64,000 bases of DNA from positions 15,004,001 to 15,068,000 of the forward strand of contig JAMPIQ010000001.1 of the NCBI GenBank assembly GCA_024699855.1, given 5' to 3'. The stretch comes from Aphelenchoides besseyi. Taxonomy: Eukaryota > Nematoda > Chromadorea > Rhabditida > Aphelenchoididae. The translations under genes and the position numbers were made by a program. The notes under the pieces are model-generated. The model was not told the origin of the DNA. It was given only the letters and a program-made list of their open reading frames with translations, and made no database searches. This document shows, in pieces, positions 56,736 through 64,000 of the stretch (positions within the stretch are counted from its first letter, which is position 1; each line of letters opens with the position of its first letter).

Positions 56736-59700
56736 TCAAACGTCGACGAAACGGTCTAAAAATTCGGTGTAACCCAAGGGAGTGGCAAACTTTCGTGAAA
56801 GCTCGCCGATCGCTTGTCGCCTACGATACGAAGAAGTGGGTTGACTGAAATGAATGGGTATATAAGAACAATTGAAACTGATAACTTACTCGACTTCAAC
56901 CGCTTTTCGACGTGCAATGTTCGCAATCGTTTGTCGCAGTAGGCCGGGAAGCACCAAAGTGCTCACCACTAGCCCATCGACCAGCGGTCCCGGTTGTCCT
57001 GCTTTTGTCCAAACCGATTCGACGTGAAGACGCGCAAGTCCCGACTCGAAGTTGTGAATAAAAATCAAATGAACGTCCGCACGTTGTGGTTTTCCATGTA
57101 GACGTCGCGCTCCATCATCTGTTGCGGGTAACAGTTGTTCTGAAACAAATTAAAATGCCAATCTAAAGATCGTGGTTTACCGTAAGGGAAATTCTGATAA
57201 TCTTCGAATCGCTCTAACCAAACAACAACAATCCGTTGGTCGTGCGATCTTTTGACCGACTGCGCAGACCAACTCTGTTGTCGATCACCGGCATGAGCAG
57301 TTGGCGCGACAATTCGAGTCGAACAATCGCTGTTGATCGTTGAAGTTGATCGTGTACGTTGCGCAGCAATTGAGCCGGGATGAGGAGTCGGTGGAATAGC
57401 CGACGAAGCAGAAATATCACTGTTGCTGCAAAACCAACAACAATAAGAACTCAATGATGGAAAGATGAAACAAACCGTTTCGCTGTTGAGTCATTGGTAA
57501 GCGAAGAAGTGGTGCGAGAAGTTGGTGCAAGCGATGATGCTGTGGATGAGGGCGTATATCCTGCAACAGCACAAGTTAACACGATAAAAAAACAGCGATT
57601 AAAAACAGAAGAAGTGATTGTGCAGAACAAAAGAGCAAATGAAAACGGTTGGTGAAGCCTAAGCAGTACGGATAGCAACCTTGATCATCTTCGGCCAGTT
57701 CCGTTTTTCTTGCCATCGCCGCTGCAGCAACAACCGCCATTCGTGGGAAAAGATTTTGAAGATCTGCTTCACTCATTGTCTCCAAAGTCAAGGAACCAGC
57801 CGATCTGACGGTGCTTATTGGTTCGGGAATTGGCGGTAAAGTGGCACAAGAATCAAGAGTCAACGGTGAAACGGTTGATTCTTTACGTTTAAACCACCAA
57901 GATCGCAGATTTGTCCAATTACTATTTGCAGTTGGTGAAACGGTCGACTGGATTGAGAGCTGCGGATTGTCGACCTTATCCACGGCATTCGGAGTCGATG
58001 GACAAGTTTGTGGCGATGAATCAGCAGGAGAAGTGGTTGCAATTGAGAACTTGCGTAACAGCGGAGTCCACGGTCGTTCGGTCGGCGGTGTTTGAACGGT
58101 GGAAACTGATGTTGTTGGCGACGGAGAAGCAGAAGAAATCGAAGCGGGATAAACAGAAAATCGATGAGTTGATTCGTTGGTGGTGTTCGTCGTGGTTTGT
58201 TGGCTTTCACTTTCCGTTGATGTAACCGATTTTTGTCGTTTGAATTCGCGTTTCATGTTTGTAGTACCCGAGTTGACTGTTGCACGACGCCGACGCTCAA
58301 ATGGCTCAGCATCCGGAGAGTTTTCAGTTTTGACTTCTTCTTCTCCAATCACTTCTTGATTTAAATGCTCACGAGGAGAAAGTGGAATGTTTCCACGACG
58401 ACGTTCAGCAATTACTCGTGCAGCTGCCGAAGCAAAACGACTGTTTCGAGGCACAAGGCGATGTTCGCCGACGTCAACGGAAAGAGCGGACAAAAGCGGT
58501 CGGTTTGTTCGACGTTGAAAACAACTGACGGTCGCTGTGGCAGAGCTCGAAAACGACAGTGAATTTGATGCGAAATCAGTGGAGGAAATCTCATCCAATT
58601 GCTCATGAATCCGTTGATGTGAAGGCGAAGCAGTTGGAGCGTAATCGGACGGATCGAAGGTCGCATTCGAGTCCTCGGAATCGCTTCTTTCAAACGAACG
58701 ACAGTAATAAAAGCGTCCTATTAAGTCGATTAGTCTGTGTGTGTTAGAAAGCGATTAGTGTGTTAGTGATCGAACAGACAACCGCAATTGTGAGTGCAAC
58801 GATTTGAAAAGGCGAACTTACTCGGCACAGTTTTTTGCTGTTGAATAATCAGATCGTCGTGTCGCTGTTCGACCGCATTCGACCATCCCAAATTTCGTTG
58901 CATTGATCGTTCAGTTGGCAGTTGATAAGCTACTTCCAACTGTGCATCCGTCCACCACAAACAATCGTCTACGCCATCCAAACGATGAAGAGTTGACTTG
59001 TCCGAATGGCCGCTCATACTGTGGTCCATTTCATCGAACTGCGAAGCCGGTGGTGTTACCGCAAAAGCGGTTTGCCAATGACCGGTCCAGAATCCCGGCT
59101 CTCGCACCGAACGTGCTCTGCCCAACTGTGCGACGAACGTACAAAACTCGGAATCCGTAGACCGCAAGTCCTCGGCATTCTGCAGGATTTCCGTTGGAGT
59201 CGATTGGTCAGCGCGAACGTAGAAAATCGAAACCGTTTCGCAACGTTTCGCCGGCTGTCGATCCACGAGTTGATGTAAATGCGCGTGGTAGTCGACTCTG
59301 AAAACGCGTCTGTCAAGTATTCAACCTCATCGCTTACAAGCAACTGGTGGTGTCCAACGCAATCAGTTCGTTGCCGAACATCGATCGACTGATAACTCCC
59401 ATGTCGTAAAGGAAAACACGAATTGAATTGCAATGTCGAACGCATCTAAAAACTTCGATTTGTTTTCGTTTTCTCGCCTTTGAACTCACTCGTCCGGCAC
59501 CGGCGGTTGACATAACAAAGCGCCCAATTGCGATGAAATCCAAACGTTATGCGAATCTCGATCTCCGATTGCACAGCCGGCACCAGCGGCTAAACGAGAT
59601 CGTATCGATTGAATTTGATCTTCGACTCGCTTTGTATCGGGCGTTACGGCCGGCGGTTTCATTTGGGCGTCCAACTGACATTCCGGCTCGTGAATTCCAG

Positions 59701-61809
59701 ATGGAAATTCGAACTGTTTCGATTGCGCTGTGATGGTATTTTGGTTGTCAACTGCAGATCCCCGTTTTTCGCTTCCACTCATGGTCAACGTCGATGTTGA
59801 CGAAACGGATGAATTAATGGTCGACGAAGAAATGCCCATCGATGAAGATCGAACTGATTTTGGTGACGAGTTTTCTTTGTTTCCGTTCAACTCGTGACCG
59901 AAAGGTCGTGGTCGAAGTTGAATCAAAGATGCGTGAGCTGCTCGATACGGACTTCTTGCAACCATAACCAACGTTGGAAGACCTACGCAGAAAACATTAA
60001 AAAACTCTCAAATGTTGGTCTCAACCTTTGGAAACGAAATCAACGTGAGTTATGTCGTGCAACGAAAGAATCGTCGATTTGTCCACAACGAAATGTTGAA
60101 AGCGATCCAAACTCAAATTGTCGTCACCGAGTTTACGTATCACCGATTGCTCATCGACAACCGCCCAACCATCTAAAGACGATCCAACAGAAGCGAACAA
60201 AGTGAACTGCAAGCTCTCAGCTGCATCGTAAACTCGTTGACTCGCTGGTTTGTAGTGTTCAGGAGACTACACAAAACTTAGTATTATAACCGAATTCTTT
60301 CAATTACTTACTAGTCCATTTCCGCCTGTCATTCCGAATTCGATCGTATGCGCCACAGTTCCAATACAAGAGTCCATTTCAGACAACATCGGCGCAGCAC
60401 AAAACCAAACTTCAAGGCATTGAAAAGCAGCAACGACCTACAACAAAGATTCATTTTCAATTTCGTCCTTTCATCTTACGGTTGAATGTAAATCCCTTGA
60501 GTGATGCATTGGTGGTTTTTGAAGTTGACTGTTGATAAAACGACATAACGATGAAACAGTCAATGAGCCACAAGATAGTTCCATTCGATGAAACAAAATA
60601 GATTTGGGTAGGGCAGCCATTGCATTCAAACAATCGAAAGTGGCCAACAAAGTCGCCAATTCACTAGACCACGCCGGTTTGCACAGATTGTCGCAAATCG
60701 CCGATACCAATCGTTTTAGTGCCGAAACAACGAAAACTTGTTCTTCTTCCTGCTGCTTCGCTGATTTTGTTGATTGATTTCCATTATTTCTGGCCGATTG
60801 GACTGGTGAGTTTGGTGAACCGAAATGATTCAGATCGTAGCGTGTTGACTCTTCGCAAAAGGTGTGACAGAGACCTAAGGGTAGGTATCAGAAACATTAC
60901 GCCTAAGTAACAAACCCAAAGCTAATTGCAAATTCATCGAATCGGTTTCTGTTCGCAGAGTGTAAACAAGATTTTTGATCATACGCGATCGGATATCAAT
61001 ATAACGACAGCCGGTAGTCAGCAAATTGTTTTGACCACCGTTCAACAATCGAGACGATTGACTGTTGTGAGTGGGAGCTATAAACCTCCGTGTTAATTTG
61101 AAGATCAGTTGAAGACAACTTACGGACAATCCGTTCGGTTCCAAAAGTCGTTGGCCACGAAATAATTGCGCTCATTGCACGTAAACACGCGTGTCGCATA
61201 TCGATTTCGCTAATTGAAGGATGTAACCTAAAAAAAGGAAGTAGTTTTGGTCGCAGAAAACCAAGAAACCTCAGTTTAAAGGACTCAGTCAAAACCAAAT
61301 CGATGGCCATTGCGTAATTCGGAAGAAGTACTTCCACTCCCGGTAGTCCCAATTTGAACAGATCGGTTGTGTAGAATATGACTGCGCACAACATTAAACG
61401 GTCTCTTTCAACAAGTGCATCGTGAAGAACGGTCAAGAACTGAGCCAACTGTTCGTCGCCCAATCTCTCGGTTGTTGACTTTGCACAAACAATTCGACAC
61501 AAAGCGGCTAGAGCTTGAGAACGACCGGCAGCTCGACCATCAACACTCGGCAATCCATCGGGTTCGGTTAGTTGAGCGTGACTCAAAGGCGGTGGCATTT
61601 GATGTTGACTTGAAGTCATCGTGGAGACGGGACTTGGAAAATCGGTCGACGAAGCGGTACTGTTGGCTAAACAGTTAATTCGTTAATCGATTTAATTGAA
61701 GGGTTTCTACCGAAAGAGCGCCGATTTACGGCTGAAACATCGGCCGCCGACATTCCGCTTGTTTGTTGTTCGATTTCGGCGGAACTGAACGATCGTTGAC
61801 TGATTACAT
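56736..61809 (-). CDS. RALGAPB: Ral GTPase-activating protein subunit beta, N-terminus not resolved
   Basis: A large minus-strand gene with many short introns. In order: DGRAAGRSQALAALCRIVCA (near 61510), DLFKLGLPGVEVLLPNY, HFG-equivalent SWPTTFGTERIV, LRTETDSMNLQLALGLL, CRFINSQLQKPPMHHSRDLH (near 60500), RFQHFVVDKSTILSL, VSIFYVRADQSTPTEILQN and GFWTGHWQTAF (near 59100), a long Ser/Thr-rich region with AERRRGNIPLSPREH (58600-57700), RIVVVWLERFEDYQNFPY (near 57200), FIHNFESGLARL and PLVDGLVVSTLVLPGLLRQT (near 56950), and a last exon to 56736. This is the RalGAP-beta order and C-terminus. It pairs with RalGAP-alpha to regulate RalA/B. The exon at 61809 has phase 1, so more exons lie upstream. 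Confidence 0.88.
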
Positions 61810-63503
61810 CTGAAAAAGAAAACGATGTAAAACCCAATGGCAACGAGCCAAAAAGCACGTGAAATAACCAAAAGAGCGAGAAGTTTGCAAAATCGGAAAA
61901 AGAGAAGACGACCTCAATGTTTGCTTTCGACTGCGGAAAAGACCACAGGGTTACAGGTGAAGGAAAATGGATGCGCTATTGCCGATGGGAGTTTTGAGGG
62001 TCAGTTTTATCGGGAACTTCCAGTCAAAACATTTCATACACAACCGGCGAATGAATCACAGACAAAAGTTTCAACATCATCTTCGCAGCCCCAACGATTT
62101 TGCCTTAAACGAAAAGACAACTCGAAAAGTTTCCCGCTCAAACGAAGTGGTCAAACGGTGGAAAGTGGTGAAAAATAACCGCAAAAAGGCGACAAAGAAA
62201 AAGTGTGCCGTTGCAGAAGCGTATGGCACCGGAAGAGGAATCTGCTCTTGTTTTTCAATCTTCGCAGATGACAAGAAAAGAGGCGGAGTGAAAAATGAGC
62301 GTCTTCTTCCGAGTTTAAATTCAACGGCGATAGTAAAATTGACGTGGAGCGAATTGCGACGTGGAAAACCGTTTGGTTCGAGAGACCGTTTCGGGAAGCT
62401 TTGAATGAAAACTCATCACTCGCCCGTTGGGTCCACGTATTTTCCACGACAAATCGGTTCGTCCAAATGAAAACGCTCAACAAACAAAACGAAAATCGTT
62501 TCGGTACGATCGCCAAAAAACCGTGCACGATTGTTCTACGCAAACCTGTGCACTTATTTTGGTTCGTAAAACTGAAGGTTCTTATCAAATTTCGAAGGTG
62601 TTAAACTGATGATGAAGTTTAACGACTTTCGGCGCTAAGTGCTCATTAATCAGAGATCAAAAGCAAACGAGCCGATTGTTGAAACTAGAAACCTCTTCGA
62701 TTTCTGGTAGAAGCCGAAGCTTCGAACCGCAAGTTGCCATGACTCCGATTCGGGTGTTTCAGTCGGAAATTGGCGGCTTTGTGTTCCCGTACAGTTTGAT
62801 GCAAATCGTAAATGTACGGACATTGCGCAACCTAACTGCCCTCAAAATTGGAGGGGAAGACCTTGACAGTGAAAGATCGTTACGAACATTTAAGACTCTC
62901 AAGTCGATGGAAAACATTTCCCGACACGAGTCATGAGATTCCTTCGGAACTTCACGAGATGCGCAAACGCGAAAGTGCGACGCGCAAGAGAACGCGGTTC
63001 CCCGAGTTCGCGGACTTGGAATCCCAAAATCCTGAAGAGCCGAAACGCTCGAGCGTGTGGCTCTGCGTCATGATCGTGTGTTGAAGTGCGGCAAAAATGA
63101 GCAAAAAAGCAAAGTTTCCGCTCTACATCAACAGAACCGTTCGCTTTTTCTCGACGGCTGATCGGCAGTTGATTAGAAAAGAAGCAGAGATTACAACTGT
63201 AAATTTCGACGAAAAGTTTGCAGAGCGAACGTATCGATTTCGCGCTCAATTTTAATCGCAAACGAAAACAAAAGAACTGGAAAGTTGTTTTCGAACTGAA
63301 ATTCTCTTCCGTTTTCGCTCGTGATCTGACAAACTGAGAACCAAAATCCTGACAAACAAGCGACCTTGTTCGTTGATTCAATTTGTGTCCCTTCTCGCAA
63401 CAAGAAGAGCGACTTAATCGGATTAATGGAACAGATCGGGAGCGAGAGTGCAAACACGAAGCCCTAACCCACGTTGACCTCCCCTCTCTAGTAGTTACCT
63501 TCA
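61810..63503. other. Long non-coding interval (intron or intergenic)
   Basis: I find no supported exon here despite several open but uncharacteristic frames. The donor at 63503 (phase 1) and the acceptor at 61809 (phase 1) are compatible, so this may be one long intron of RALGAPB. At about 1.7 kb it would be far longer than any other intron in the window. Confidence 0.4.
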
Positions 63504-64000
63504 CTGTACTTTCGATGTTCCGGCGCCAACGGAATCATAGCGGAGTTGTAAAGAATGGGCAAAAACATCTCCAAAAGTGCGTCACTTGGTGGTCGACGAG
63601 AATTTCTGGTCGAAATATTGTGCATTTTGTTCGCTAAATCCTCGAAGTACATTGCAATCAAAAACAAACAAACCTTTGAGTGTGTACCAAACATACTGTC
63701 CCGGTCGTATTCCGTTAGAGTTCGTGGGCGTTTCGGCCGGCGTATCCGATGGGAACGAGTCGGTTTGAAGGGAAACCGCGTGAATGGATCGCGACGAGAG
63801 ACGAGAACTCGCAGATTTTGAGCCGTTGACTGTTGGACGTCTTGGAACTGCCGATCCACTAACTGAACCCATTGCAACGGCTTGAGCATGATTTTGAGCG
63901 TAAGCCAATGACTGATGAGTCAAAGTTCCACCGGTTCCATTTGTCGAAGAAGACAAATTGAATTCCGATTGTGAGGGATGAGCTCCATAGATCGATTGTT
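63504..64000 (-). CDS. Two exons of an unassigned gene running off the window
   Basis: A minus-strand exon from beyond 64000 to about 63682 is Ser/Thr/Ala-rich (SKSASSRLSSRSIHAVSLQT) and ends GQYVWYTLK at a GTTTGT donor. A second exon (63504-63642) reads ANKMHNISTRNSRRPPSDAL and LEMFLPILYNSAMIPLAP before a GTAACT donor. Helical HEAT-like sequence is suggested. It could be the upstream part of RALGAPB (splice phase fits) or a separate large protein; the piece is too short to decide. Confidence 0.5.

Noticed and set aside
61900..63480. Several 60-200 codon frames on both strands between RALGAPB and the window-end gene
   Set aside because: They overlap each other in many frames, show no domain, and lack convincing splice connections. 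They look like chance frames in a region with few stop codons.

Overview
This is a eukaryotic nuclear window, almost certainly from an invertebrate animal. The host genes are broken up by many very short introns (about 40-60 bp, GTAAGT/GTGAGT donors, TTTCAG/TTTAG acceptors) and include recognisable animal orthologues: cytosolic arginyl-tRNA synthetase, a Vasa/DDX3-type DEAD-box helicase, mitochondrial ClpP, OST4, ribosomal protein L18 (eL18), ATP synthase delta and RalGAP-beta. I cannot name the species. A 100-base run of N (15629-15728) marks a scaffold gap.

Layout. (1) From before position 1 to 31558 lies a head-to-tail array of Helitron rolling-circle transposons, all on the minus strand. 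Boundaries are visible as a GC-rich perfect hairpin followed about 10 bases later by CTTG|T on the element strand (ends at 1334, 11623, 13350, 22965, 23211). Going from the array's 5' end the units are E (23211-31558, autonomous, with an uninterrupted 1871-codon RepHel), D (246-bp mini-element), C (13350-22964, autonomous but broken, holding the gap and a complete mariner), B (11623-13349, carrying only an RPA-like gene), A (1334-11622, broken RepHel) and the start of F (1-1333). The 5' edge of the array interrupts the arginyl-tRNA synthetase gene inside a coding exon. (2) 31559-33422: the surviving 5' part of that synthetase gene. (3) 33727-46710: a second, unrelated Helitron family on the plus strand, in four units joined with no spacer: three non-autonomous copies of 1276-1277 bp and one 9154-bp autonomous copy, third in order. 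Its right edge lies against a DEAD-box helicase gene that lacks its C-terminal half. (4) 46835-64000: a compact host gene region (DEAD-box helicase, CLPP, OST4, RPL18, ATP5F1D, a coiled-coil gene, a protein with a CENP-C-like motif, RALGAPB, and an unassigned gene at the window end).

How it fits together. Family-1 Helitrons look like small multigene replicons: a RepHel protein (N-terminal Ulp1/C48-like cysteine protease, variable 23-residue repeats, HUH Rep nuclease, PIF1-type helicase), a separately transcribed OB-fold/RPA-like ssDNA-binding protein that differs in every unit, an unrecognised spliced gene between them, and possibly one or two tiny spliced genes. The second family also joins a C48-like protease to RepHel and adds a small basic coiled-coil protein. 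Tandem units fit rolling-circle transposition running past its terminator. The RepHel copies are mosaics of each other, which suggests recombination within the array.
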